Source: Verrucomicrobiota bacterium (GTDB taxonomy: Bacteria; Verrucomicrobiota; Verrucomicrobiia; Opitutales; Opitutaceae). From it: DNA of 64,000 nt. The notes under the pieces were generated by a model that worked only from the letters and a program-made list of their open reading frames with translations, had not been told where the DNA came from and did not search any database. Positions 15,976 to 24,958 of the stretch are shown here, in pieces (within the stretch, counting starts at the first letter, position 1; each line of letters begins with the position of its first letter). Position numbers and translations under genes: made by a program. The DNA lies in assembly GCA_947471035.1 (NCBI GenBank), contig CANIWJ010000001.1:1-64000 (forward strand). Reading direction: 5' to 3'.

Positions 15976-17135
15976 TCGCCCAAGGACAAGGCCGCCTCTT
16001 CGGTCGTGCCAAACAACAAACGCGCCGAGTGTTCCCAAGTATGCCGCCGGGCCCACTCCGGCCCAGCCGCCCCCAACCTCTCGCGTAACGCTTTATCCTC
16101 CAGCAAACGCGCAAAGGCCCCAGTCAGTTCCGCCCGCCGATGCGGCGCCACCAACAACCCGGTTACCTCGTCTTCCACCGCCTCCGGCACCCCGCCCACC
16201 CGGTGCGCCACCACCGGCAACCCGTGCGCCGAGGCCTCCAAATACACCAACCCAAACCCTTCCACACTATGGCCATGGTCGATACTCGTCAGCGCGAAGA
16301 TATCCGCCGCCGCATAAATCGACTCCAAATTTCCGTCGGAAACGTCCCCCAAAAAAACCACCGGGAAATCCGCCTGCGCCGCCGCTTCGCGCAAGCGCCG
16401 TTCATAACCCGGACGCGATGCCGTGCCGACCAATCTATACTCCACCCGCGCCCGCAACTCGGACGGCAGTGCCCGCAGCGCCTCCAAGGTATCCAATTGG
16501 CCCTTGCGCGGATGCAGCCGCCCTACCGTCAACACCACCAAACGCCGCCCTTCCGACGGAGCTCGCCCCTCCGCCGCCCGCGACCCAAAACCAGCCCGCA
16601 AGGCCCCGGGGGTGCGGAAAACCTTGGTCGCCGCTTCGGGAAACCGCTCCAGAAGAATTTTTTCCGTATAGCCGGTCAACACACTCACCCGCTCCGCATG
16701 GGCGATCAAGCGCCGCGTCATCACCCGCGCCAAGGGGTTGGCGTGCAGCCGCAAAATCTCCGAACCATGAAAGGTTAACGTAAGGTTACGCGGTCTAAAG
16801 GTGCGAAACGCCAACAAAGGCATCATCGCCAGCATCGGCCCCGGTTCACAAAGATACACCTGCGCACGGCGCAACTGCCGCCTCGCCCGCACCAACTGCC
16901 GCGCATGCGCCAAACAACACCGCCATCCGTGCGAGCCCCGAAGCTCCAAACGTCGAATCTTAAACGGCCACTCCATAATATCATCCGGGCGCGCCGTCTG
17001 CTGCGCCCAGACTTCTACTTCGTGCCCCAACTCCGCCGCCGCCCGCGCCATCTCCTCCGTAAACGTCGCGATTCCGCCCCGCTTGGGGTAGAACTCATGC
17101 GTTAAGATAAACAAAGGAAAACCAGTACGGGACAT
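15972..17135 (-). CDS. Glycosyltransferase family 4
   Basis: The 387-residue protein is a second GT-B enzyme of family 4. The start LFILTHEFYPKRGGIATFTE shows the usual acceptor-domain opening with the GGI loop; the donor domain starts at LTVGRLHPRKGQ and holds the E-x7-E motif in SVEGFGLVYLEASA, with the GGVPEAVEDEVTGLLV signature after it. The ATG at 17135 is used; an earlier in-frame start would add 11 residues without a better context. It is the first gene of a two-gene operon and is divergent from the ACP gene across a 144-bp gap, so the two transcripts may share control. Confidence 0.87.
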   Translation of the reverse strand: MSRTGFPLFILTHEFYPKRGGIATFTEEMARAAAELGHEVEVWAQQTARPDDIMEWPFKIRRLELRGSHGWRCCLAHARQLVRARRQLRRAQVYLCEPGPMLAMMPLLAFRTFRPRNLTLTFHGSEILRLHANPLARVMTRRLIAHAERVSVLTGYTEKILLERFPEAATKVFRTPGALRAGFGSRAAEGRAPSEGRRLVVLTVGRLHPRKGQLDTLEALRALPSELRARVEYRLVGTASRPGYERRLREAAAQADFPVVFLGDVSDGNLESIYAAADIFALTSIDHGHSVEGFGLVYLEASAHGLPVVAHRVGGVPEAVEDEVTGLLVAPHRRAELTGAFARLLEDKALRERLGAAGPEWARRHTWEHSARLLFGTTEEAALSLGE

Positions 17136-17279
17136 GGGCGAAGCCCCACAGAAACCGAAACCCGCCACGAAAGCCGCAAGCAGATAAACACACCCATCGC
17201 AAAAGTATGAATATTTGTCTTGGCCGGAATGAACCGTGCTTTCTTCTCTTAATTTTGCACACTAGCCGCTTTTACCGAG
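17136..17279. promoter_or_regulatory. Divergent intergenic region
   Basis: The 144-bp gap separates the two-glycosyltransferase operon (minus) from the ACP operon (plus) and must contain both promoters. It turns AT-rich near 17200-17260. No firm promoter hexamers or operator could be assigned. Confidence 0.35.
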
Positions 17280-17717
17280 ATGTCACAGCCTCCTGAAACC
17301 TCCTCCACCGCCCCCGATCAAGTTACCGAAGCGCAATTGCGCGACAGTTTGCGGCGTTGCTCCGAGCAGACCATTCAGGCCGCCTTGGCCTACCGGCAAA
17401 CCAAAGACCCCGCCCACACCTTGCCCGTCGTGGTCGGCATCATCGAGCGCTACGTCGATCCTGAACTCCGCGCCAAACTCACCGAGGGCGGCGAGAGTCT
17501 GCGCCTCATCGAAGACCTCGGGCTCGACTCCCTCACCATGATGGAAATCGTGATGTTGGTCGAAGAGGTCGTCGGCCTGACCATTTCCAACGACGAGCTG
17601 CGCGGCCTGCTCACCGTCGGCGACATCCGCACCTTCATCGACCGCAAGGCCGCCGGCCTGGATACCTCCCCCGCTTCCCCGGTCGGCGACCACCCACCCG
17701 CCGCCGCTCAAGCCTGA
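17280..17717 (+). CDS. Acyl carrier protein, long form
   Basis: The 145-residue protein carries an acyl carrier domain at about residues 48-125 with the phosphopantetheine attachment serine in DLGLDSLTMMEI (Ser84). A dedicated ACP shuttles growing acyl chains as thioesters between ketosynthase, reductase and dehydratase. It is almost twice the size of a normal ACP (about 80 residues): an extra N-terminal helix-forming part (residues 15-45) and a Pro/Ala-rich tail flank the domain. It is the first gene of a five-gene operon with FabZ-like, FabF-like and SDR genes and a glycosyltransferase, so it probably serves that pathway and not bulk fatty-acid synthesis. Confidence 0.9.
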   Translation: MSQPPETSSTAPDQVTEAQLRDSLRRCSEQTIQAALAYRQTKDPAHTLPVVVGIIERYVDPELRAKLTEGGESLRLIEDLGLDSLTMMEIVMLVEEVVGLTISNDELRGLLTVGDIRTFIDRKAAGLDTSPASPVGDHPPAAAQA

Positions 17718-17728
17718 GCGCCTGTTAC

Positions 17729-18202
17729 GTGGAGCCCGCCGCACCGGTTTTTTTTCCGACTGAAGCGATCTTGGCGCGCATGCCGATCGCGCCGCCGTTC
17801 ATGTTTTTGGACGAAGCCACCGTCGGCCCCTCCGGAGCCCAAGGCCGTTATACCATCACCGGCCAAGAGTTTTTCCTCGCCGGACATTTTAAGGGCAACC
17901 CCGTCATGCCCGCCTCCGTTATGCTGGAGGCCCTCGGTCAACTCGGCGTATTTTACCTGCTCACCGGCTTGCCCGAATCCGCCGCCACCGGCCCGATCGA
18001 CCCCACCACGATTTTCTTCGCCTCCTGCGACGGCGTGCGCTGCCACCGCGTCTGCCGCCCCGGCGACGTGTTGGAACTCTCGATCAAACCACGCCGCATC
18101 AAAGCCCCCCTTGCCGTACTAGAAGGCGTCATCCGCGTCGGCGGCCAGAAAGCCGTCGGCGCCGAAGAAATCACCCTCACCTTCGGCCCCGCCTCAACAT
18201 AA
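17729..18202 (+). CDS. FabZ-like 3-hydroxyacyl-ACP dehydratase
   Basis: This 157-residue hot-dog-fold protein matches FabZ. The opening PIAPPFMFLDEA corresponds to the FabZ substrate-tunnel motif, the catalytic histidine is in AGHFKGNPVMP (His53), and the second catalytic acid is in SVMLEALGQ (Glu67). It would dehydrate 3-hydroxyacyl-ACP to the enoyl form. The start is GTG, 11 bp after the ACP stop. FabZ paralogues in this kind of cluster usually serve a specialised chain such as a polyene or an unusual lipid. Confidence 0.88.
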   Translation: MEPAAPVFFPTEAILARMPIAPPFMFLDEATVGPSGAQGRYTITGQEFFLAGHFKGNPVMPASVMLEALGQLGVFYLLTGLPESAATGPIDPTTIFFASCDGVRCHRVCRPGDVLELSIKPRRIKAPLAVLEGVIRVGGQKAVGAEEITLTFGPAST

Positions 18203-18254
18203 GCCGCGAAAATGGGCTTCCCCGCCCCCCCACTTTGCCGCTCACTGCCCGCAA

Positions 18255-19517
18255 ATGGCCCGCGTTTTTGTTACCGGTTTAGGCTTCATCACCAGCATCG
18301 GCAACGACTCCGTCGCCGTAGAACAAAGCCTGCGCGAACTGCGTAACGGCATCGAGCCCTACTCGCCCTTCGCCGCCGCCGGCATCCCGGTCAAGGTCTC
18401 CGGCACGGTCAAAGGCTTCGACACCACCTCCAACGACCCCGAGGAATGGACCCTGCCCGCCGGCTACGCCTTCAAACGCGAACTCCTGCGCAGCATGAGC
18501 CCCCACGTGCTCTACGCTTCCTGCGCCCTTCAACAGGCCATCACGGACGCCCGCCTCGCGCCCGCCGACGTCTCCAACGACCAAACCGGTCTCTACGCCG
18601 CCTCCGCCGGTTCTCCCCGCCTGCTCGCCGCCAACATCCAGCGTATGCACCAGCACGGCGTCATGCGCTGCCCCCCGCTCGCCGTCGTCGCCAGCATCGC
18701 CGGCGCGGTACAGTTCAACCTCGTCGCCCACTGGAAAATCAAAGGCTCCTCCACCGGCTTCGCCTCCGCCTGCGCCTCCTCCGCCCACGCCCTAGGCTTC
18801 GCCGTCGATGACATCGCCCTCGGCCGCCAGGACCGCATGTTCGTGGTCGGCGCGGAGGACGGCAACGTGGAGACCATCCTGCCCTTCGCCTCCATGCGGG
18901 CCCTCTCCCTCAACCCCGACCCCGCCACCGCCTCCCGTCCCTTCGACGCCGCCCGCGACGGCTTCGTCGGCACCGGCGGCGGTGTGGTCCTCGTCCTCGA
19001 AAGCGAAGCCGAGGTTCTCCGCCGCGGCGTCCAGCCCTACTGCGAAATCCTCGGCTGGGGTCAGGCCTCCGACGGCCACAACGTCGCCATGTCCCACCCC
19101 GAAGGACTCGGCCTCGCCTCGGCCATGCGCCGCTGCCTCGCCGCCAGCCGCCTCACCCCCGCCGATCTCGACTACGTCAACGCCCACGCCACCTCCACCC
19201 CCATCGGCGACGCCTCCGAATGCCGCGCCCTCCACACCGTGCTCGGCCCCGAGGCCGCCCGCGTGGCGGTGAGCAGCACCAAAGCCCTCACCGGCCACGG
19301 CCTCTCCCTCGCCGGCGCGATGGAGAGCGCCTTCTGCGCCCTCGCCCTCAAACGCGGCTTCATCCCCGGCTCCGCGCACATCGCCAAAATCGACCCCGTC
19401 GCCGCCGGCCTGAATATCCCCCGCACCACCGAGCCCGCCACCCTGCGCGCCGTGCTCAACAACAGCAGCGGCTTCGGCGGAGCCAATGTCGCCGTGGCCT
19501 TCGGTCACGTCGCCTAG
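18255..19517 (+). CDS. FabF-like beta-ketoacyl-ACP synthase
   Basis: The 420-residue protein is a thiolase-fold condensing enzyme of the FabF/KAS II type. The Cys-His-His triad is complete: Cys173 in SACASSAHA, His311 in VNAHATSTPIGD and His348 in STKALTGHGLSLAG. It would add malonyl units to an ACP-bound chain. Length is normal for FabF. There is no partner chain-length factor, so it probably works as a homodimer. It lies between the dehydratase and the reductase, giving the operon condensation, ketoreduction and dehydration steps but no enoyl reductase, which would leave double bonds in the product. Confidence 0.9.
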   Translation: MARVFVTGLGFITSIGNDSVAVEQSLRELRNGIEPYSPFAAAGIPVKVSGTVKGFDTTSNDPEEWTLPAGYAFKRELLRSMSPHVLYASCALQQAITDARLAPADVSNDQTGLYAASAGSPRLLAANIQRMHQHGVMRCPPLAVVASIAGAVQFNLVAHWKIKGSSTGFASACASSAHALGFAVDDIALGRQDRMFVVGAEDGNVETILPFASMRALSLNPDPATASRPFDAARDGFVGTGGGVVLVLESEAEVLRRGVQPYCEILGWGQASDGHNVAMSHPEGLGLASAMRRCLAASRLTPADLDYVNAHATSTPIGDASECRALHTVLGPEAARVAVSSTKALTGHGLSLAGAMESAFCALALKRGFIPGSAHIAKIDPVAAGLNIPRTTEPATLRAVLNNSSGFGGANVAVAFGHVA

Positions 19518-19525
19518 GCCACACC

Positions 19526-20359
19526 ATGCCCGCCCGCCCTCTCTCCGAGCGTTACCCGCGCGCCTTCGTCACCGGCGCCAGCAGCGGCCTTGGCGCGGCC
19601 TTCACCACCCGCCTGCTCGCCGAGGGCGTGGAGGTCTGGGGCACCGCTCGCGACGCCTCCCGCCTGCCCGCCCGTCCCGGTTTTCACCCCGTCTCGCTCG
19701 ACCTCGCCCAGGGCGATGCCGCCGCCGCCGCCTTCAACCAAGCCCAGACCGAGGCCGGCGGCGGTTTCGATCTCTTGGTCAACAACGCCGGCTACGGCGT
19801 CTTCGGCCCGGTCGAAAGCCAGCCCTTCCCCGTCTGGGACGCCCAGCTCGACGCCCTGCTCACCCAAACCCTCCGCCTCTCCCTGCTCGCCCTGCCCGCC
19901 ATGCGCACCCGGGGCCGTGGCGCGATTGTCAACATCAGCTCACTCGCGGTCGAATTCCCCATCCCCGGCATGAGCGGTTACAACGCCGCCAAAGCCGGCC
20001 TCTCCGCCTGGAGCCTCAGTCTCGCCTACGAACTCGCCGGCACCGGCGTATCCGTGGTCGATTTTCGCCCCGGCGATTTCCGCACCCCCTTCAACACTGC
20101 CGTCGTGCAAAGCCCCGGCAGCACCCAACCGCCCGCCCCACGTTGGGCCCGCGTCTGGCGGCGCTTCGAGGCCATGCACGATGCCGCCCCCACCGTGGAC
20201 GTCGCCGCCGAAGACCTCGTTCGCGCCCTCCATCGCGGTCGCTCCGGCATCGTGCGCTCCGGCTCCTTTTTTCAAGCCCGCCTCGCCCCGCTGCTCGCCC
20301 GCCTCGGCTCCGAGCCCCTGCGCCGCGCCATCCAGGCCCGCTACTTCGACCTGCGATGA
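19526..20359 (+). CDS. Short-chain dehydrogenase/reductase, probable ketoreductase
   Basis: The 277-residue protein is a classical SDR. The cofactor motif is TGASSGLG (residues 16-23), NNAG follows at 86-89, and the catalytic Ser139, Tyr152 and Lys156 are in NISSLAVEF and SGYNAAKAG. In this operon it most likely reduces 3-ketoacyl-ACP with NADPH, the FabG role, although the C-terminal part (residues 190-277) is longer and more divergent than in FabG and could take a free or glycosylated substrate. The start codon lies 8 bp after the ketosynthase stop and the stop overlaps the next start by 4 bp. Confidence 0.82.
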   Translation: MPARPLSERYPRAFVTGASSGLGAAFTTRLLAEGVEVWGTARDASRLPARPGFHPVSLDLAQGDAAAAAFNQAQTEAGGGFDLLVNNAGYGVFGPVESQPFPVWDAQLDALLTQTLRLSLLALPAMRTRGRGAIVNISSLAVEFPIPGMSGYNAAKAGLSAWSLSLAYELAGTGVSVVDFRPGDFRTPFNTAVVQSPGSTQPPAPRWARVWRRFEAMHDAAPTVDVAAEDLVRALHRGRSGIVRSGSFFQARLAPLLARLGSEPLRRAIQARYFDLR

Positions 20360-21564
20360 GCCCCCCACCAGGCGCGCCGGTGATCGCGTATCTCTTCACC
20401 ACTTTCCCCAAAAACACCGAAACCTTCATCCAGCGCGAGGTCTCCGGCCTGCTCGCCCTCGGTCTCGACCTGCGTCTCTACTCCATCTGGGGTGGCGAAC
20501 CCACCTTCGAGGGCCGGCCGGTACGCCTCTTCCCCAAGTGGAAACTCGCCACTCTGCTCTGGTGGCTACCCTGGCTCGTCCTCTGCCGCCCCCGCGCGAC
20601 CGCCGAGCTGCTGCGCGGCGCGCTTCGCCGTCCGCCTTCCCTGCTCAACCTCGGCGAAAACCTCATCAGCCTCGGCTTCGCCCTCACCCACGCCGCCGAG
20701 TTTCGCCGCCTGCGTCCGGCCCACGTCCACGCCGTCTGGGGCGGCGGCCCCTCCGCCGCCGCCTGGCTGCTCTGGCGGCTCGACGGACACCCCTTCAGCG
20801 GCGCCGGGCACGCCTACGACTTGTATCGTCACGGCGGAGACGGCTGGCTGCGCGAAAAACTCGCCCCCGCCCTTTTTGTTCACACTTCCACCGAGATGGG
20901 CGCAGCCACCCTGCGCGCCAAAGGCGTGACCCCAGAAAAAATCCACGTCATCCGCCGCGGCCTCACCTCCCTGCCTGCGCTCAAACCCCTGCGCCCCGAC
21001 CGCGCCACAACCCCGCTGCGCCTGCTCTGCGTCGCCCGTCTCGTGCCCAAAAAAGGCTTCGAACACCAGGTCCGCATCTACGCCGCCCTGCGCGCCGCCG
21101 GTATCGCCTTTGAGGCCCGCATCGCGGGCGAAGGCCCCTTGCGCGCCGAACTGGAACACGCCCTGCGCGCCGCCAATCTCACCGACTGCGTGACTCTCCT
21201 CGGCCACCGCCCCCAAGCCGAAGTGGCCGAACTGCGCTCGTGGGCCGACGTGCTGCTCCACACCGGAGTCGTCGCCGCCGACGGCGACCGCGACGGCCTG
21301 CCCAACGTCATCCCCGAAGCCATGGCCGCCGGCGTGCTCGTCGTCACTTCCCCCGCCGCCGCCACCACCGAGGCCATTCGCGAAGGCGAAACCGGCCGCG
21401 TCGTGGCTCCCGAAGACGCCGACGCCTGGGTTAACATCCTCCGCGAGCTGCGTGACGACGACGCCCAAACCGAACGCCTGCGCATCGGCGCCCGCGCCTG
21501 GGTCGAGCGCGAATTCGACGCCCACCAAAACGCCGCCCGCCTCGCCGCCTTTTACTCAGTTTAA
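20356..21564 (+). CDS. Glycosyltransferase family 4
   Basis: The 402-residue protein is a GT-B glycosyltransferase. It opens with IAYLFTTFPKNTETFIQREV, typical of family 4 enzymes of polysaccharide loci, and has the donor domain at LLCVARLVPKKGF and the motif DGLPNVIPEAMA, where the first acidic residue of the E-x7-E pair is Asp. The ATG overlaps the TGA of the reductase gene (ATGA). As last gene of the ACP operon it suggests that the acyl or polyene product is glycosylated. The stop codon overlaps the convergent nadK stop by 4 bp. Confidence 0.87.
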   Translation: MSPPPGAPVIAYLFTTFPKNTETFIQREVSGLLALGLDLRLYSIWGGEPTFEGRPVRLFPKWKLATLLWWLPWLVLCRPRATAELLRGALRRPPSLLNLGENLISLGFALTHAAEFRRLRPAHVHAVWGGGPSAAAWLLWRLDGHPFSGAGHAYDLYRHGGDGWLREKLAPALFVHTSTEMGAATLRAKGVTPEKIHVIRRGLTSLPALKPLRPDRATTPLRLLCVARLVPKKGFEHQVRIYAALRAAGIAFEARIAGEGPLRAELEHALRAANLTDCVTLLGHRPQAEVAELRSWADVLLHTGVVAADGDRDGLPNVIPEAMAAGVLVVTSPAAATTEAIREGETGRVVAPEDADAWVNILRELRDDDAQTERLRIGARAWVEREFDAHQNAARLAAFYSV

Positions 21565-22406
21565 CGCTTATCAGCCGCCGCCCCGCCGCTCCACTTGAGC
21601 TTGGCCCGTACCACCGCGAAGTGGCTGTGATCGCGCCGTTCAATCAAGCGCAGGCGATACGGCGAAAGCGCGATTTCAATCGCCGCATCCGGCGCAGGAG
21701 CGGGCAACAAACGTCCATCCGCAGCCACAATTAAACCCGTCGCCGCATCGGATAAATTATGCACCCGTAACTTCACCCCGGCGCAAAAAATAATCGACCG
21801 GTTACTCAGGGTATGCGGACAGATCGGCGTCATCGCCAACACCTCCGCCGCCGGGTGAATCAAAGGCCCGCCGGCCGATAAGTTATACGCGGTCGAACCC
21901 GTCGGCGTGCTAAAAATAAGACCGTCGCAAAGGTAGTCCGTCACCAATTCGTCGTCAGCAAACACCTCCAGCCGCACCAAGCGCGAATTGGACGCATCCT
22001 TGATCAAAATATCGTTCAAGGCCGCCACCCGCTCGCCTTCGCCGCAACGACACGTCACCAACGCGCGTTCGGTCGTCACGTAGTCGCCCGCCAGCAAAGT
22101 CGTAAAACACTCCCGCGCCTCATCCGCCGCCCACGGCGTCAAAAAGCCCAAGCTACCGCGATTCACCCCGATAAGCGGAATTCCCGCCTCCGCCGCTGCC
22201 GGCGCCGCACCCAGCAAAGTGCCGTCGCCACCGATTACGCAGCACGCATTGACATCGCGCAGATGGGAAGTCGGCAATGGAAACGCATGCGTCACCCGCG
22301 TGTTCACCCCCGCGGCCTCGGCCAACGCCACCAGATCCGACGCCAAATCACACGCGCCGACTTTCTGTTCGTTAACCACAAAGGCGAGACGGCGGATGGG
22401 GGTCAT
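21561..22406 (-). CDS. nadK: NAD kinase
   Basis: The 281-residue protein is an NAD(+) kinase, which makes NADP(+) from NAD(+) and ATP or polyphosphate. The diagnostic GGDGT (residues 59-63) and the TPTGSTAYNLSAGGP segment are present, with the NDI motif (LNDILIKD) between them. The ATG at 22406 is preferred to an upstream TTG that would add four residues. It is a cytoplasmic housekeeping enzyme and overlaps the end of the convergent glycosyltransferase gene by 4 bp. Confidence 0.93.
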   Translation of the reverse strand: MTPIRRLAFVVNEQKVGACDLASDLVALAEAAGVNTRVTHAFPLPTSHLRDVNACCVIGGDGTLLGAAPAAAEAGIPLIGVNRGSLGFLTPWAADEARECFTTLLAGDYVTTERALVTCRCGEGERVAALNDILIKDASNSRLVRLEVFADDELVTDYLCDGLIFSTPTGSTAYNLSAGGPLIHPAAEVLAMTPICPHTLSNRSIIFCAGVKLRVHNLSDAATGLIVAADGRLLPAPAPDAAIEIALSPYRLRLIERRDHSHFAVVRAKLKWSGGAAADKR

Positions 22407-22457
22407 GCGTGAAGTCAACTTGCCTAACTCGCCGACGAATGTCCAACGGCCAATGCG

Positions 22458-23228
22458 TTACGTGTGCGCGACACCCGCTTTTTTTAATCCCAGCAAAAAC
22501 TCGCGATTACCATCGGTCCCGGTGATAGGACTGTCCATCGTGCCGACCAGCTCGGCCCCGGACAGTTGTGTGAGCGCGAAAGTCTGAATGTCGTCCAAAA
22601 CCCGTTGCTGCACCACCGGGTCGCGGATGATGCCCTGGCCCCTGTCCACCTCGGCTTTGCCCGCCTCGAACTGGGGCTTCACCAACGCCACCAGCGTGCC
22701 GCCCGCCCGCACCACCGGCCACACCGCCGGCAGCACGCTGCGCAGCGAAATGAACGATAAATCCATCACCACCGCATCAAACTCCGCCCGGGGCAAAATC
22801 GCCGGATCCAGCGTGCGCGCATTCACCTGCTCCAAATTAGTAACGCGCGGATCCGCCAGCAAACGCCCGTGCAACTGCGCCCGGCCGACGTCGATACAAA
22901 CCACATCCGCCGCCCCAGCCTGAAGCGCGCAGTCCGTAAAGCCACCCGTCGACGCCCCCACGTCCAGCACGTGCGCCCCGCGCAGATCGAGCCCGAAACG
23001 GTCCAGCCAGCCCTGGAGTTTTTCCCCACCGCGCGAAACGAAGCGCTCCGCCTGCACCAGTGTGAGCGGAAAATCCGACGGGTATTCGCGTCCCGGTTTG
23101 TCAAGCCGCTCGGTCCCGCTGCGCACCAACCCGGCCATCACGTAAGCCTTGGCCTTGGTGCGCGTCGGCGCGAGACCGCGCGCCACCAACAATTCATCAA
23201 GCCGGATTTTTCCGTGAGGGGCAGACAT
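22458..23228 (-). CDS. tlyA: TlyA-family rRNA 2'-O-methyltransferase
   Basis: The 256-residue protein has an N-terminal S4 RNA-binding domain ([12 protein letters not shown] to about residue 60) and a C-terminal FtsJ/Rossmann methyltransferase domain with the SAM-binding motif [16 protein letters not shown]. TlyA enzymes methylate rRNA ribose 2'-hydroxyls; some were annotated as haemolysins. The residues VMDLSFIS and VKPQFEAGK mark the active-site side. The ATG overlaps the TGA of the upstream esterase gene by one base (TGATG), so translation is probably coupled. Exact rRNA target is unknown. Confidence 0.9.
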   Translation of the reverse strand: MSAPHGKIRLDELLVARGLAPTRTKAKAYVMAGLVRSGTERLDKPGREYPSDFPLTLVQAERFVSRGGEKLQGWLDRFGLDLRGAHVLDVGASTGGFTDCALQAGAADVVCIDVGRAQLHGRLLADPRVTNLEQVNARTLDPAILPRAEFDAVVMDLSFISLRSVLPAVWPVVRAGGTLVALVKPQFEAGKAEVDRGQGIIRDPVVQQRVLDDIQTFALTQLSGAELVGTMDSPITGTDGNREFLLGLKKAGVAHT

Positions 23229-23887
23229 CAGAGCGCGCCCCACTCAGCGAGAAAAGCCCGCGCCAGAATCATGTGCCCGGCCGGCTGCGGATGCACCCGA
23301 TCCCAAGCCAGACTGGCCGAATGCGTGTGCGCCAGCACCGCATCGAAGGCCGCCTGCGTATCCAGAAAACGCGTGCTGTAACGAGAGGCTAAACGCCGCA
23401 CAATCGCTCCGTATTCATCCATCCGCGCCCGCATGGCGTCAGCGCGATTGCCCTCGATAAAAAACGGCGTAGCCAGCAACAGCCGGTCCGGCCCGGCCAA
23501 CGCCGGCAAAGTGCGTTCCACTAATTCGCCGAGCGTGCGTTCATATTCGTCAGGCAGCACATGAGTCTCGGTGCGCAACGGGGTGTCGAACTGCCGCCAC
23601 ACGTCATTGATGCCGATCATGACCGCGACGCAATCGGGCTTCAGATCGAGCACGTCGGCCTGCCAGCGGGCGGCGAGATCGCGCACGGTGTGGCCGGAGG
23701 TGCCGCGGTTAAACACCCGCACACGCGCCGTCGGAAACGCCGCCGTGAGCCACGCTTCGACTAAAGCCACGTAACCCCGCCCCAAAGCCGCGCTACCCCA
23801 CGGCGAAGGCTCGCCCATCGGCTCACGACCGGCATCGGTGATGGAGTCACCGATGAAAAGGAGTTTTGAATAAGGATGCAGAAACAT
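23228..23887 (-). CDS. SGNH/GDSL-type esterase
   Basis: The 219-residue protein is an SGNH hydrolase with all four blocks: Ser in [10 protein letters not shown], Gly in NRGTSGHTV, Asn in IGINDVW and the Asp-His pair in [11 protein letters not shown]. Such enzymes remove acyl or acetyl groups from carbohydrates or lipids. No signal peptide is evident, so it is probably cytoplasmic. It heads a two-gene unit with tlyA. Substrate unknown. Confidence 0.88.
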   Translation of the reverse strand: MFLHPYSKLLFIGDSITDAGREPMGEPSPWGSAALGRGYVALVEAWLTAAFPTARVRVFNRGTSGHTVRDLAARWQADVLDLKPDCVAVMIGINDVWRQFDTPLRTETHVLPDEYERTLGELVERTLPALAGPDRLLLATPFFIEGNRADAMRARMDEYGAIVRRLASRYSTRFLDTQAAFDAVLAHTHSASLAWDRVHPQPAGHMILARAFLAEWGAL

Positions 23888-24020
23888 GACGGGAAAGAGC
23901 TACAACTGTGTCGCACGGATCTCCCCCGGATCAACGGCGTTTCTTCCCAGTCGCCCCCAAGCTTCCCCCCGTCATCCCCCCGGCCATCGCCCCCCCAAAC
24001 TGAGTTCTCCGTATTCTTCG

Positions 24021-24065
24021 CCCTCCAGCCTCAAGTAACCTAATAGGTTACTTGAGGCTGGAGGG
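24021..24065. repeat. Perfect 20-bp hairpin with AAGTAACC core
   Basis: A perfect palindrome of two 20-bp arms around the loop TAATA, ending at the core AAGTAACC/GGTTACTT. It lies 27 bp after the fpg stop codon and could end that transcript, although there is no T-run. The same core hairpin occurs twice at 32892-32912 and 32990-33010. Confidence 0.8.
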
Positions 24066-24091
24066 CTGGCGTTTAAATGCTCGTGAATTAT

Positions 24092-24937
24092 TTAACGGCT
24101 AAGCTTTTGCCGGGCCGGACTCCAACAGGTCGTGCGTCCGCCAATTGTCGCGCGTTCGAGTGGTTTTTTCGTGCGCGGGCACCTCCCGCCCTCCGCCCAC
24201 CGATGCTGAAAAAGCCAGTCGTCCGGCGGATCGGGCCACTGCGGCGTGGACGGATCCGCCTCACCAATCAGCCGCAGCGCCTGCGCGGCCACCCACACCG
24301 TCTCGCGATGCAGTTTCTTGATTTCAGCCGGTGTAAGCTCGCCGCAACGCCGCGCCGGATGCAGCGCCGCCCGCCACAGAATCTCGTCGGCCATCCAATT
24401 ACCTATCCCGGGAAACCGTTCCTGCATGAGCAAAACCGCCTTGAGCGGCGCTCGCGCCCGTCGTCGCAAAAACTCCGCCACCGCCTCCACCGTAAACTCA
24501 ACCGAAGTCACCGCCGGTGCGATGCCCGCCCACCACCCGGGCGCTTCGGCCCCGGCGTGAAATTGCACCTGGCCAAACATACGAAAATCGGAAAACACCA
24601 ACGACTGCCGCGCCTCAGGCTGATCGAGAATCAAGTGCTCCGCCTTTTTGTCCGGCAAACCAGCCGGCCGCACCGTGAGTTCGCCCGTCATGCCCAAATG
24701 CACCCCCAGCCAAAGCGGCGTGCGCGCGGCATCGGCGGCGGTAAGGCGAAACACCATCTGCTTGGCCGCCGCAGCCGACGACTCTAACCTTGCGCCGGGC
24801 AGCCAGCGGGCGAGTTCGGTGGCATCGCAGGCTTTGAAAACTCCGGCGCGCGGATGCAGACGCACCGTCGCCACCAAGTGACCGATACCGGGATTCCAGC
24901 GGCGGCGCATGTATTCAACTTCGGCGAGTTCAGGCAT
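24092..24937 (-). CDS. Fpg/Nei-family DNA glycosylase with degenerate zinc finger
   Basis: The 281-residue protein is a formamidopyrimidine/endonuclease VIII-family glycosylase, which excises oxidised bases. The mature N-terminus PELAEVE provides the catalytic Pro and Glu, and the helix-two-turn-helix motif is in FPGIGNWMADEILWRAALHP. The C-terminal zinc finger is abnormal: the normal CPxC pairs read CPRT and SPAR, so three of the four Cys ligands are missing while the surrounding TIGGRTT loop is kept. A zincless finger can still bind DNA in some family members. It is co-transcribed with dsbD (21 bp spacing). Confidence 0.88.
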   Translation of the reverse strand: MPELAEVEYMRRRWNPGIGHLVATVRLHPRAGVFKACDATELARWLPGARLESSAAAAKQMVFRLTAADAARTPLWLGVHLGMTGELTVRPAGLPDKKAEHLILDQPEARQSLVFSDFRMFGQVQFHAGAEAPGWWAGIAPAVTSVEFTVEAVAEFLRRRARAPLKAVLLMQERFPGIGNWMADEILWRAALHPARRCGELTPAEIKKLHRETVWVAAQALRLIGEADPSTPQWPDPPDDWLFQHRWAEGGRCPRTKKPLERATIGGRTTCWSPARQKLSR

Positions 24938-24958
24938 GTTAGATAACGCCCTCGCGCC

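Noticed and set aside
18792-19508. Open frame of 238 codons on the minus strand opposite the ketosynthase gene
   Set aside because: Gly/Glu/Val-rich antisense frame over a complete ketosynthase with all catalytic residues.
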